This document shows positions 24,701 through 39,700 of a stretch of DNA of 64,000 nucleotides, piece after piece. Origin of the DNA: Misgurnus anguillicaudatus (taxonomy: Eukaryota; Chordata; Actinopteri; Cypriniformes; Cobitidae); assembly GCF_027580225.2 (NCBI RefSeq), contig NC_073348.2, positions 30,756,001 through 30,820,000 on the forward strand. Direction: 5' to 3'. Position numbers and translations under genes: made by a program. The notes beneath the pieces were generated by a model. The model was not told the DNA's origin, did not search any database, and was given only the letters and a program-made list of their open reading frames with translations. Within the stretch, counting starts at the first letter, position 1; each line of letters begins with the position of its first letter.

Positions 24701-27700
24701 TCATGTGACAATAACCTACGTGTCTAGCGTTTTCCACGCGTTTTTAGGCACGACATGTGTATGGCCCCTAAAACATGAAAAAATGTCAAATATTTATCGC
24801 AACTCACATTGTCATCGCAACATTAAACAATGTCACCACACATCGCAACTTTTCCTCACATCGTGCAACCCTAGTTTACGCTAAGCTCCATTTGTTAGCT
24901 GCAGTTTAACGTTTTGCTGTTCATAAGCAAAAATAAATAAAAGTGAGACAAACAATATTGTTCTTCTATTTTGTTATTGTTATATTTGCAATGTAGCCAT
25001 CACTGTTCTCTTTAATTTAAAATGATTTTATTTTTATAACGATTTTATACTTTTTTTCCATAGTAATCGTCATCTGCTTGTTAAGTCTGACATCACACGC
25101 TACAACTTCTGGGTCAAAATGCTCCATCAGATGCCCTAAGCAAAAATCAAACTATACTAATATACACTCACAGTGCAATGTAAATAGAAAAATCGCAATC
25201 CTAACCTTTATCTCCATACTAAAACTCCACATGGCCAGAAAGTAATTTATCTTTTACGAATTGTTGAAGTACTGTTGTCTTGGACGTTGTGAGCTTGGAG
25301 AATATACTGTACACCGCAAGTTTATAAAAATATAGCTTAACTCTTTCCCTGCCATTGACGAGTTATCTCGTCAATTAAGTGAAAACATTTCCCTGCCAAT
25401 GACGCTTTGCTAATGAGTTTTTATGGTAATCTGTAATGCCGCAATTATCCACTATATGGCGTTCTTACCCAATTTATTAAAAAATTGAAGTAAAAACACA
25501 TTTAATTAATTTTAAACTCCATGTATGTTTTGATAATCATTCTTAATCTGATCTCTAACAAAATTCCTTTACAAAAATACAATTATTTTAGCCTTTTTGC
25601 TAAAAAGTTTAAAAGTTTTTTTTCCCCATTTTGTTTGTCTGTTTGAAGGCAGAGGGTCTGTTCTTACATTTTATATTTTTTTTATGTTTATATATTTATA
25701 GAAGAAAATTTTCCTTGAAGGCATTTTGTAAAACTTTGTGAAAATCACAAAAAATGCTAGTGGGCAACTTAAAAAAAAAGGCTGGCGTAGAATGAGTTAA
25801 ATGTGTAATATGAATTAATAGCACTCGTAAACGGCCATTGAGATTGAAGTTTCATATGAAGGATGCTTGGACGCGGAAATGGTATTCAACAATTAGTTTA
25901 CTCCAAAAAAAAAAAAGGATGACCCATACATGAGGTAACCAACCCTGGCAACAACCTAGCAACGACACAGCAACATGAAAAAAGCACTCCTTGGCAAATG
26001 CACAGAAACGCCATGGCAACCAGACAAGCATCAATTCTTCCGAAAATCTCATTCTAATCTGCTTTCTTCCACATCATTAACTTGCAGACAAGGTACAAAT
26101 GACTCAAACAGGTGTGAAAGGGTATAATTTCAAGCTAGTTCTCATCCAGTTTATTTTCCTCCAGCTCTGTCCAAGAGTCTGATTAGACTCTGCCAATTAC
26201 CCGTAAACCCTGGGGATGAGGGATTAAGACTATGACCTTCGACCCCCTAGCGTCGGCCTGGGGGAAACCCCCTCATGCTCTCATCCTTCCCATCTTTCTA
26301 TCTCCCTCTGAAAACAAAGTCGGTGTAATCCTACCCGTGAGCACTGCAGTCCACTTCAATTACCTCTTTCTCCTGCCACTAGAGCCGCATTCTGTGGGGC
26401 ACGGCTAATGAATCCCCCGACTCGCAACCTTTCCCCTTTCTAAAATCAATTCCTCGTCCCCAGTCCTTCATTAATTTTAAAGTTGGATCTTTGACAATGT
26501 AAGCAATCCCTTAAAAATGCTCGGATGGCTCTGCTGGGGGCTTTTCCTTACACCTAAAGCAGATGTCTATAAAGTAATGAGTCTGTTTTTTTGAGCCACT
26601 GAGAGACAGGCGAAAAGCTTTACAAAATCAATTCAGAGATGTTTAGTAGTGGATACGGGACTTTTGGAGGTCTGTTTGAGGTCTTTTTCAACATAAAGGC
26701 AGGGTGCATTGCCAAGACGTGCATGACAAGTTAGCTGTGCAGGTTAATCCACAGGTGAGATGCCCACAGGTTTTCTAGCAAGACAGTTCATTTAGGTATC
26801 AACTTTGACTTAGATGCAGAAATAGATGCATATTAGATCATTTTTAGCATGCAGTGTGAGCAAAGCTGTCAAATTAACATCTCATTATTATTTCATATTT
26901 GGTATCTTCATCTTTGTTATCTTAACAAATCTGAACACAGATGTGCCATGCTAATGAAACACTATAAAATCTGAGAAACATGAGACTTCATTTAATCTGA
27001 TAGATGTAGAAACAGATATATTAAAGAGATCTCATTTGTGAGTTTCTCCTTCCAATGGGCTAACCTGTACAAAACCTGTAACACCTTTCAAAGCTTCTAA
27101 ACAGCAGCAAAAATGCATCAACTAAGCATTCAGTGACGTTAAATGAGAAAGTTTATTCTGATCGTCAAGCATGATTGAGCATTCAAGAGGACGTTATTTT
27201 GTTCCCTGAAAGCTTGGATGTTTTATGAACACTCGTGAATAAAATCTTTATTTAAATGTATGAAAGAGAATGACAAACAGCTCTCTCTCTGTGATGAAAG
27301 GTTTACGATCCTGCGGCCGATTTCAGTATCCGAATTGGTCGTCTGTCAATCTGTCCTCTATGCAAGAAATGACCCGTCACACGTACAGAGACGTGCACAC
27401 ACACGCTTGAGGACAGCTTCATGAGAGCAGACACTAGCTTATCTTTGTACATGATCGCCGCGAGGCATTAATCTTATTACATTCGGGTCGGGAAATCACC
27501 AAGCGTGTCAATTTTGGTTTAACAAGCTGTAATCCTCAACACGATATTAAAATGTGCAACACTCCCTCCGATCCAAATTTGGTTCAGGGATGCACTAACG
27601 TATTATCTAATTGAAATCTAATATGCCAAATAAAGCATGTTTCATGACTTTTACTTATAAAATGCATAGCTTGAGTGCATGCTTTATATGATGTTTTATA

Positions 27701-30700
27701 CATTTTCAAATGAATATCATACGTTCCTTAAAAATTCAAGCAATAGGCAAGCAATCATAATCAGGTGAACAGGTGGCAGGTAACCGGAAGGCTATCGATT
27801 CCTCAGATTGATGATGTATAATGCTAATCATTATCTGCGTGCGTGAACATATGGAGAGCTTTAGGCCTGTCCGCTGGCTTCTCAACCCTCTCATCTTCTT
27901 TAAATGACCGCGTTTGTCCCCCAGCCCTATGGACGTCCACTTATCCACAAAGGACCACCCCTGACCATCTAAACTGAGGCAGACCTGAGGCAGAGAAAGG
28001 GAAAAGCATTCCACTCAGACAAGACACCCATCAGCACTAAAAAACGTCTCAAGGGACCTTAGAACAACCCATCTGTTGTGGGTTTTGAAAACAGGGAGAA
28101 AAAATAAGGAAGTAAAAAACATTTAAGTTAAAACCCATGTAGAGATATTATAGTTTACATTGAATTTATGCATTTCATACGAAGCGAATTCTAGCTATAC
28201 ATTTATTTCCTGGAACCAAACCCATGACCTTTGTGTTGTTGGTAACACTCAACCAAATGAAAAGACCAAAAATAGTAAGATAGTTAAGAGGTTGTTGTGC
28301 TGTCATTGTGTGAGTGATTTCCTCTCTCCAATAATCTGTTGTCACCACTAAGAGTTCCCTTGTGGAGTCAACACAATTATAGCGGATTTGTAAGAGTGCT
28401 TCTCTTGAAAGCACCTGTCCCAGGCCCACATGAAAGGGCCATCTCATATCTCCTTCAATATCTCTGGATAGATGGGTCCACACCTTTGCCCTGCGGTCAT
28501 TTAGGGTAGAAAACAATATGTCATTCTGGCCCGCAACTGTAAGGAACTTATAAAACAAAAGCGGAAGAAAAACCCCAAAGAACTCGTGACATTTTGAGGA
28601 ATTTAAAGCCTAATCTTCTTGACCATCAATGGCACTTCAGAGGATAAGAGGATATAGATAAAGTTTCATATCTTCTGGCTATGAGATGCCAGAGCAGCTT
28701 GGATGAGGTTGAATTTCAGAGGCCTTCATATCACCATAACCGTCTCCCGCTTGCACGCTCAGCATCAACTCGGCCCGGTGCCGAACACATCTGTTGCAGC
28801 CGATGGATCCGCGGATTGGGCTGACTCCTAACAGAAGTCAGAGGGATGTTAGCGGGGTGGAGAGGTAACAGAGGAGTTGGGGGGGGTCGATCTGATGCTT
28901 AAGGCACGTGCAGCTTGGACATCTGTCCTTCTCCTCTACCCCCACCAGCAAACATCTCCTCCACCGCACATGCACATCCCAATCCCGATAGGATCAAAGA
29001 CGCCTCTCTAGACATAATGAACCCAGCGCAGGCTTAGGCCAAAGGCCCAGACTGATATTGCCTTGGGGACAGTGGGAAATCAACAGTGCTGCTTTTACCC
29101 CTAGACTCGTTTTTTACGTTTTCTCTGGGCCTTTGTTTGCGGGGGCATTAGCATGTGCGTGTTTGTCTTCATCTGGACGTTCATTTAGACGCTGTCTCTC
29201 CTGCTTAGCCGTCACCTGAGTCCCGTTGGAGCAGAACAGCTGGGATCCTGCTTTGTTTGCCTTCTCTCACAGCTGATTTATGAAAAGCATCTGGGTGAGT
29301 TGATGTGGCGGACGCACATGAAAATAATTTACACCATATGTGAGAAACGCTCAGGCGAGTTCATGCTAGCATTCAGCTACTGTAAAAAGTGTATTAAACA
29401 AACCAAGAGACACGCTGTACAGACTACCATTTACAGACATCCCAAACAGATGTACTGCATAACAAAACATATTGAAGTAACGTGAAAGAAATTTAATATT
29501 AACAAGATCGGGGGAGATCGCAACGGTCAATCTAGTCCCGCCTTACAGTAAAAAGAGCCAATTGTCAACCATTAAAGAATTACATCCTCTGGGGGAGGGA
29601 CTTTGCGCAGTATTTCACATATGTAGGCGTTGCAAACATGGCGGCGCAATGACGCAACTTCCTTAAAAAGACTTTGTTTACATTAACAATGCTTTTTTAA
29701 ACTGTAATTACAAAAACAAGCAAGCAAGAATGGACGCAAAATAAATATAAATAAATAAACAGTATTTGTACTGCTGCAGTGTTTGGGTTGGATGTTCTGG
29801 GACACAGCTTTACAGCGCCCATAAACACCTGACTGCAGTGGCACGGCGCGTTGTGCGAAATAACTGTGATATTTCATATTTTTACGACTCAAAACCCCAT
29901 CGCCGCTTTCCTGCCTGATGAAACGATATGCATCTGATACGAAAGAAGCAAAGATGGACGAGATGCTGCCAAGGAGCATCATTTCAAGGCCCTTAACTGC
30001 TCATAAACATGCTCATCTGGTCTTCCCCGAAACCTTTCAGCCCTCTCTGTGTCAGGCCGACAAATTGAAGTTATAAATGGGTATTCTTTATGTGCAAGGC
30101 TGCATGTGCGACACAGGAGCTGGGTATCATTATCCAGAGCAGGAGGCGGAAAAGGAGGGGGAGGCAGAACAACGGTGGGATCCAGAGGCACAGAGCCAAA
30201 GAACCTCCACCCCGTTCACTGTTAATCATTGTACCACCAGTGCCTGCCTGGGGTGGCCCATGCTATCTACAACAGGGTACGCCAGCCTCATTTAAATGAC
30301 AGAGAGGTTTGATGCAGAGGAAAGGGCTAACGGTGAAACGTGCAGCATCATCAAAACAAGTGATTTGAAATACATCTTAGATAGAGATTCTGTAATTGGT
30401 TTGAGAATATTAAAATGGTTTATATGTTTCATTTCACACGAATTTTAATCTTAGATTGATGGCATCTTTATCTGTGTTTGAAAACTGTTCAGCCTCCGCA
30501 GGAAGCTTTTTTTCAATCTCTTCGTTCTGGTGCTTGATGGGAGGTTAATCTTCACACCCTTTCAGGACTGTGACGGCCTGCCACTCATGACATAACACAT
30601 AGACACAAACTCTTTTTCCTGACAAATCCCTACACTCATCACTGGCACTTCAGGTAAATCCCAACATTCCAAACAATTCAACATGTTTTGAAAATCTGCC

Positions 30701-33700
30701 ACAGTCTTTTTTTAAAGATTCAATTCGCCTGACTATCACTATCACAATGCATTGTGGGTACGTTTCTGTCATGCATTGAAGAGAATTCTATTAGCAGTGC
30801 AAAAGCCATTGGTTCAATCCTAGGGATATACATACTATATATGGCTTGTAATGTACTTTAAGTTGCTTTGGATAAAAAAAATGTCTGCCAAATGCATAAA
30901 TGTACAATCTAAATATTTATTGAGGGACACTCCACATTTTTTGAAAATATGGTAATTTTCCAGCTCCCCTAGAGTTAAACATTTGTTTTTTACCGTTTTG
31001 GAATCCATTCAGCTGATCTCCGGGTCTGGTGGTACCATTCTTAGCATAGCTTAGCATACTTCATTGAATCTGATTAGACCATTAGCAATTTTCAATATTT
31101 TTCCTATTTAAAACTTCACTCTTTTGTAATTACACATTGTGTACTAAGACTGACGGAAAATTAAAAGTTGCGTTTTTCTACGCAGATATGGCTAGGAATT
31201 ATACTCTCATTCTGGTGTAATAATCAAGGACTATGCTACTGTAACATGGATGCAGGAGTCGCAATGATATTACGCACTGCCCGAAAATAGTTCACTTGGT
31301 TACTTTCAATAGCAGGGGACTATTTTCAAGCGCTGCGTAATATCATTGCGCCTGCTGCAGCCATGTTACAGCAGCAAAGTCCTTAAATATAACTCTTTGG
31401 TTATTTTTTAGCGAGATGCTAATGGTCTAATCAGATTCAATGGATTATGCTAAGCTATGCTAAGAGTGAACGGTCTAAAACGGTAATAATCGAATGTTTA
31501 ACTCTAGGGGAGCTGGAAAATGAGCATATTTCAAAAAAGTGTAGTGTCCCTTTAATGAACTTGTACTCAAAGACTAAGCTCAAAAAGAATACATATGCAA
31601 CTTCAACTAACACACCTAATATTTTTATAAAAATAACTATCCAAACTAAATCAAACAAGTTCTCATCTTTGATGCCTAATATAAGCTGAACAACCCAACC
31701 ATCTACATAACCTTCTCTTATGTTCCCATTTCATTGTATGAGCCATACAAAAAGCTATTAAACTGCTTCAATCGAGTGTTTTGGAAAGAAACAGGGCTGC
31801 TATGTGGGTGGCTGACTGATATATTCACCCGACTGTAAACACATTATTATTCAGTGCTTGGAAGCGGTGCGTGTAAACCGTTACCGGCCCCGCTCTCTTG
31901 GACAGACCGCTGGCCCATAAACGCCTGAGTGGAGAACAAAAGTAGAGGAGATAAGGGGATGAAGGAGGGGAGAAACAAGAGAGGCCTCTGTATTGACGGC
32001 ACATCCAGGAGGAGACCCCCGGGCCCCCCCAGAGCTGGTCTTTTTGTATGCAGATACAGACAATAAGTCTATTAGTGATGTGGTCTGAGCTGGCGCGTGT
32101 GGCCGGCCACGGTGGAGGCTAATAGAGACATGGTCTTTGGAAAGAAAGAGGATTACTTTAATCTAGTGATGGGCTACACTTCTTTCAGTTAATGAGAGGA
32201 AAGAATTGGACCATATTTCTTGCACTTTTGACTATTCACTCTAGTTGTCAGCCCAATGGTTTACTACAACAAATTATACCCCAAATACAGCCTGAATAAT
32301 GTAATACAAACATAGAAATGGCTTTTGATGGAGAGCAAATTTACGCGGAGCTAAAGTGGTCTACATTACCTAGTGTAATTCTCAATACTGAATATCCAAA
32401 TTCAACATCCATAATGGATTTGTGTACTTTTTGATTACACAAAAGACCACACACTTCTTAATTTTTGTTAAAGGAATACAAAAAAATTAAGTATGATTAC
32501 CGGCACTGCTGTCAGCTTTGGAAAAACAAGCATTTTATTCCGTAAACACATGCAATTCATTTCAGTGGTTTGTCTGAGGTTGAAAAAGTGCTGCAAAATA
32601 AAAGTATTGATTTTTGGAGAGGTGCTGTCTGCAACACGAGTGTGTATAAAACAAAAGACTAATTAATGTACTACCACGGAAAAAGACAAATGCTGATTGC
32701 CGGCACACTTCACAAAGAGTTCAACAGTGTTGAACCTGCAGAAGTGGTAAAAAGCTTTCACGCCATCACAGAAAAACAGCGAAACGTTAGAGCTTGTAAA
32801 TGGAGTTCAACAATCATGTGAACAATGTCTAAAGTAATCAGTGTGCCACTAGACAAAGATGTTTCATATTTAATGGATTCTCAATAGGCCGCATGAAGAG
32901 AGCCCAAGCATATGAGATAGCTGCCATGCACTTTTACATTAGCGCACGTGTTCATAGCTCAAATCTCGCCAAGCAGTCGGATCTTGTGAGCGCTCAGCGG
33001 GATGAGTCAGAAAATATCAGGGAGACAGGACTCAGGATAAGACTTGACGTTGAATTTTTTCTCACAGGGTTTGGGAAGGGATTCTCGTTCATTTCAAATC
33101 CTCTGATCCTTCAAGGTGAATCTGATATTTCAAGGTGGATCCGTAAACCTGACTGTGATGGGAAAGAGCGCTGAATGCTTTCACAACAGACGTCCCAAAC
33201 ATGCATGGACTGAAACTAAGATGAAAGCCATCTCCGAGGTTGGCTAGGGAATGTGATTGGTTGATGTTGTTTGATGGAATTGAAATCTCATCTTATTCTA
33301 CAAAATTGGTACCGGAAAGTACAAGAAATATGATGCACCAAACCAGCCTGATTTGTGTCAGAATAAGAAGCTGAGAACGAAAAGCTGCTGGTTTATGTCC
33401 AAATGAAAAAACACTCTAAAATACCACATGAGGATTTAAATTAAAGGCCAAGAAAAATGTAAAAGCTTAAGCTGTATTGCTTGTGGCGTGCGTGTGGGTC
33501 TCCGCTCTCCTACGTTCTAAACACAGACCAATATCTTGGCCCATCGCCCCCTCCCATTTCCCCGATGCCAGCTGGCAATGCCAAGGAGAGCGAAGCAATC
33601 AATCATCATATCCCAGCACTGGTGCCTGCACAAACTCTTTGAGTTCTGAAGCGTGCAGGGATCGTGAAGCCACATATGCCACAGAAGGAAAACAATTTCA

Positions 33701-36700
33701 CATACACGGCAAGCTTTCGCCATCAATCACAGCCCTTAAACGGGTTTACTGACTTTAGGTTAATGCTAAATGTTATTTTTTACACCACAATAACAAAACC
33801 TGAGGCGTTCGCTTTCATTTCGGAGTATTTGAAAAACAAGGCTAAAGTTCAGCTTTGACAATCTGCATATTCAAAAATACATCTTCATTCTGAACCCTTA
33901 AATCATTTCCTGATTTAATATGCCAGTACAATAGACAATTAAAATTTTACAATCTTGGTTAATAAAAAGCATGGATGTAATTAAACCCACTTGACTAGGG
34001 TCAAACTCTCTTAAAAGTAAAAAAAAACGATGATTACAAATAGCATGTTATAAATAAAGTATAATGATGCTTGTCTGTCCATAACTCGCATCTAAAATAA
34101 TAAGATGCTGTGGTTGCCTGGGCATTGCTATGTGGTTGCTAAGCAGTTGCTAGGTGGCTTGCTGGTCCACATCAAAAAAGCCAACCTAATGTTTCCTTAA
34201 AATTCTCATCCGCTCTGGACTCCACATTTTATTTATACAATATTATACAACATATTTGTGCAATATTTTAGCATGGGCATAGTGTAAAACAACTGCATTT
34301 AATTTGGGCTATGACTACACAAACATTTCAGTATTTCAATAAACTCTCTTGTCTATCGCTAAATTCTGTTTCAGTTAAAGGATTAGTCAATTTTCTTTAA
34401 AAAAATCCAGATAATTTACCCACCACCATGTCATTCAAAATGTTGATGTCTGTCTTTGTTCAGTCGATAAGAAATTATGTTTTTTGAGGAAAAAATTCCA
34501 GGATTTTCTCATTTTAATGGACTTTAATGGACCCCAACAAGTAACAGTTTTAATTCAGTTTAAAATTGCAGTTTCAAAGGAGTCTAAATGATCCCAAACG
34601 AGGCATAAAGGTCTTATCTAGCGAAACGATTGTCATTTTTGACAAGAAAACTTTGCGTATATCAATATGCAATACGTTATCACGTCAAGAGGTCACGAAG
34701 GACGTATGCGAAACTATGCCCCAGTGTTTACAAGTGTGGAGAAAGAGGAACGTTCCGACGTTGTTGTATGTCGAATGATACTAATTAATGTCGTTGTGTC
34801 AGTTTATTGTTTTAAATTGTCCGCAAATGTGCGTTTCATTATATGTAACACGTGACCTTTCGACGTCATTACGCAATTACGTGAGGTCGCGCTGGCTCGT
34901 CACAGGACCGGAGATAGATGAGAAGTTGTGGTTTAAAAGTGCATTGTTTCACAAGATAAGACCCTTATGCCTCGTTTGGGATCGTTTAGAGTCCTTTGAA
35001 ACTTCGTTGAAACTGCAATTTTAAACTGCATTAAAACTGTTACGTGTTGGTGTCCATTAAAGTCCATTAAAATAAGAAAAATCCTGAAATGTTTTCCTCA
35101 AAAAACATAATTTCCTTTTGACTGAACAAAGAAAAACATCAACATTTTGGATGACATGGTGGTGAGTAAATTATCTCAATTTTTTTTTAAGAAAGTGGAC
35201 TAATCCTTTAAATTTCCAACTATTAAAAACATTTGGTGATGTCAAAGGGTGACAGAAGTGGACTCCGTTTTGTTTTCTGTGTCTCGCCTGCTCTGGTCAT
35301 AACCCCGACCACACAAAAGCACACAGATGTACCCTAGCCATTAGGTTTAGTATAGGCGGGCGGGATTAAATCTAACCTCCTTTGACCACCTGTTGCTCAT
35401 TCAGCAAAACTAACTCAACCCTCCTATCTTACTAAGGCACCCTTATTTCTCAATCCTTCATTTCACAAAACACACAGTTATGACTGCAAATTTAGTTTGG
35501 ATGAGCCATATTCAAAGTAGACCTAGCATAGCACCTATGAATCAAGATGCTCATGTTGCTTAGCAACCAGAAACAGCCTGCAGTTAGATAAATGTAGTCC
35601 ATTACACGGCAGAGGAATTGTTTATTCAGATAATTATTAATAATAGAACAAACCGCTCGCGTCTTTCATCTTATTGCATTTGGTGCTCTGCGTCTGCTTA
35701 AGAGCGGCCCTTAACTGTTAAAATCCCTGTAACACAAAGCCTATCATGGCACATTGCTTTAATCTCTGTTCCCAGTACAGTTTTCGTGAATATCATTGCT
35801 GCACCTCTCTCCCTATTTCTCTCTCCAAGGTGGCCATATGTTCACATGTCTGATCTGTTACAGGTGGCTTGTTTTAATTAATTCATTCAAGTACTGAGAG
35901 AGTTAAAAGCTAAGGGGACATGTCACCCCACATCCAAGCGACCCTGTCCTGTCAGCAGTCTCCATGACCCCTAGAGTTCGGCAGGCTAAGTGATCTCATT
36001 ATTGCTGCATGGACACATGGACACACACGTCTGGCGAGATGACCGTGCTGTTACGAGGTTAATATACATTTGCTAAAATTAGTGAGGACGAATTTGCAAC
36101 TTGGCACCTCTTTTCTGCAATACTTTGGAAATCCTGGGAGATTAATCGGTCACATATTCACGACGGAAATAAATCTACTTTGTAGATGCATCTTATCAAA
36201 GTCTCGCTGTAGTTTTAACCGCTTTGCGGGACCGGAATGGCCCGTTGAGTCGTGATGAAACGAGAAGACGGATGACAGAAATCTAATTCATGAAGTTTTT
36301 ATAGCTGTATCAGGGTGTGCCGGTGCATTAGCGCTAAAAGACTTTCCTCAAATTTAATTAAAAAGCTTTACAATGCTCTTTTACAATGCTCTTTTTTCCT
36401 CGCTTTCATAATCAATTTAGATCCAAGAGTTTCAAAGTCTGGACAATTGCAAGCCAGTCTTCAGCACCCATGTGGAGTTTTGATCCAAAGCAATAAGGTT
36501 AATAGCACTGAGGGCAGGCGTCCCAGAGGAGGACAGCATGCCCTATAAGCCACTATTACTTTATTTCTGTCCTGGACAGGGGGGGACTTCAAATAAATAG
36601 GCTTATCTGTGAAGATGTCTAGCTTAAACCCTAGAGGTGTGCACTGCGGTGTACCCTACTTTACACGAACAATGGAATCCGAACGGGAACACAGACTTTT

Positions 36701-39700
36701 TTGTTTAAAAAAACGACTAAGAATTGAGGATGTTAAAGACGGGGTGCATGACTTTTAAAAAACACTTAGCATGGGTTCACACCAGCCGCATTTGAGACGA
36801 AATCGTGTCTACCGCATCTAGTTTGCCACTTGAACATTTTGAGTTTACTCGCTTCATTCGCTCGTGAAAGCCACTCGTGAAATTCTAGTCATCGAGACTT
36901 TTACGTGGAAATTCGCGTCATGGGAGGGGCTTCTGCGACTCTGCTCGCTTTCTGTAATCACGTCACTACTAGAGCAAGCTCCTGATTGGTTAAGGCGGCG
37001 CGTTTTTCCGCCAAAGTTTTCAACTCGCGTGTTTGCCGCGGCAACGCTCAATTCACGCCATTCGCGCAAACTAGACTAATTTGTACCGCGAGACCACCAG
37101 ACGCGTGTCAAAGCGTCTTCACATTGACTTAACATTGAAATCACTAACGCTTGACGCCTCCACCGCGGCTGGTCTGAGCGCATTATTAGAGCAGTAAGGG
37201 GCGTGTCTACTAACTGGCATCGTTGCCTGGGTTGCGTATGTGTGGGGCGGGTCTATCAAAAGAAGGTCCAGATTCTATTGGAGTCGGGGCATGTTTATTT
37301 AGGTGATTTCAAATATCAACACTGGCTTTCAGAGATCGTGCACCCCGCCTTTAATTCATTTACAACCAATATATTTAATTAAGATTACATTTCATATTGC
37401 ACTAAAACCATTCCCATACTCACAACAGTGAGTAAGAGTCCCATCATATTATCCCTTCACCTGTTCATTCCCAGCATTCCACGGGACAGCTGTGACCCTC
37501 ACCTGTTCTCCTTAAAACACCCCAAACTTTCATTAGAAGATCCGAATGACAGATGCTTACCCATTAAGCCCCTACAAACCCTAAATATTAAAAAGAGAAG
37601 CGACGCTAAATGCTGAGTCTCAACTAAGCATCATTTAAAAAGTAATAAAGCACAAACCACCAATGAGCCGTCACAGATCGCTTCGCTTTCATCTATCATT
37701 TAAAGTGCAGGGATTCTGTTACTGTAAATCACGGCAGCTCCGGCTTCATCATCAGAGAAATATTACAGTGCATTCATAACTCATCACTTTGGCCGTAAAA
37801 GCAGCATATATAAACAGGCTGCAAAAGCTCTCACCAGGATTTTAAAACTTCCCACACATACCGGGCCCAAAGCCAGTTTCTGCTTACCGGAACATCTCTT
37901 GTACGACCAAAGCGCCGTGCCCTCGTAATATATGACATGATGCCTGCTGGTGGCAGAACAAGACGCTTGACATATGGGTTTCCTACTCCTTTCCTTTCAA
38001 CGACTCTCTCTCTCTCCATCTATATATACACATAAATGCACACCTCGCTCTAAACCTGTGAAGCAGCTCTCCGGCTGGCAGCAGATGAAGACCCTTTTAG
38101 CTGCCCACCACCTGGCTGATGGATCCGTGCCATGCTGGTAGGGATGATCTGGCTTCATGCAGAAAGCTGGCACTGTGTGTCCAAATCTCATCTGCACAAT
38201 GGGATCTCCAAGGAAGGAGCAGGATTTGGAAGTACAGCTTAAACAAACATTGCATTCGTAGTAATTGTATGGGAAAAGAAATTGGTTTGAACCCTGGTAC
38301 AACAGTACATAAAGAGGTCATGTTCCATTTCATAGCATGATTTGACAAATAAAGAGCTTTGCACCGTGAAAGTTAAATAAATTATTTTAACACGGTACTC
38401 TAAATTCCTATAGCCATCTTGTTCTTGTAACTCAGTGGTAGAGCATTGCATTAGTAGTAGTGCAAAAGGTTAAGGGTTCGAACCCGGGCAACACACATAC
38501 TGATTATTAAAATGTATAACTTGTCGCTTTGGATAACAGCGTCTGCCAAATGCATGAATGTAAATCCGTTTCCAAATGCAAGGAAAATAAAATGTTTCAT
38601 GATATGGCCCATTAACTGAATTGGTAATAAAATATCTTGCTATCCATCCTCTTAAGATATAAAATCGCATTGTGGTTTCATTGTAAGAAGCTGGAATGAA
38701 GAGCGATATACAGTACAGACATCCCATAATAAAAAATCAATCTCTAGAAGAAATGTTGCATAGTCTCCAGGAGGCAACCAGGACGATAGGGACATAAGGG
38801 ACAGGACATGCAGATGATAAAGATATGTGGTTTTTGAATCCAGACTGAAAAACCTGGAAACAACTCCTGTGGGATTGTAAAACTTCCAAAGTATTTGTAT
38901 ATCGGAATTCTTTCCGCTCGTTGTCTACAGTTAATGACAATTGCAGTCTCATTTGAAGAAATATATGAATGTTTCTGCTCAATAAGACACCAACTCATGC
39001 AAAAACCTTTCATTTACAGGGGTATCGTAGGAATTTCAGACATCTGATTATGCACTTTATTCTTTTTTTTAGTTCACTGAGATACAAAAAGCATTTTTAT
39101 AGCTGTTGTAAAAAAAATCTAGTGTCATATTTAAAACAAATATAGTCAATGTTGGCAAAGTTATTTTCTGAGTGAAAAAAATTACAGACTGCTCATGGAT
39201 TACAATCTTACACTGAACTGAGTTTTTAACAGCACTGTCTCAGTAATGGAGCTGAATATTATTTAAACATGAATCCAATTTCCTAACTAATGGCTTAATG
39301 CAATATCATCCAGCAATCCTTTAATTTATTCAAGCTACTGTTAATATCCACTATGCTATAAAAAGTTTGTGTGGTTAACTATTATCTCACCTGCTAGGCT
39401 GCAAATAACACACTTTCATGTTTGGAGAGTCTTGAGAGAAATGTGACAAATAAACAACTTTAATCCTGAAAGATTTTTTTTTAAAGATAATGCAGCAGGT
39501 ATGAAAAATCCTGCCGGTGCTCAGTCGGGAGTTATAGATCCTAATTAGATAGTTGAGTGTGACTGGATTTTAAATGGTTTGGGTTTTAGCATTGCTCTGT
39601 GTAATAACAACGTAAAGAAGAATTAAATAGACAGGATTTATGGCTAGCTAAAGACAGAATCTGCATTCAGAAGATCGCTTGGTTTTGAAGTGTGCAAAAA

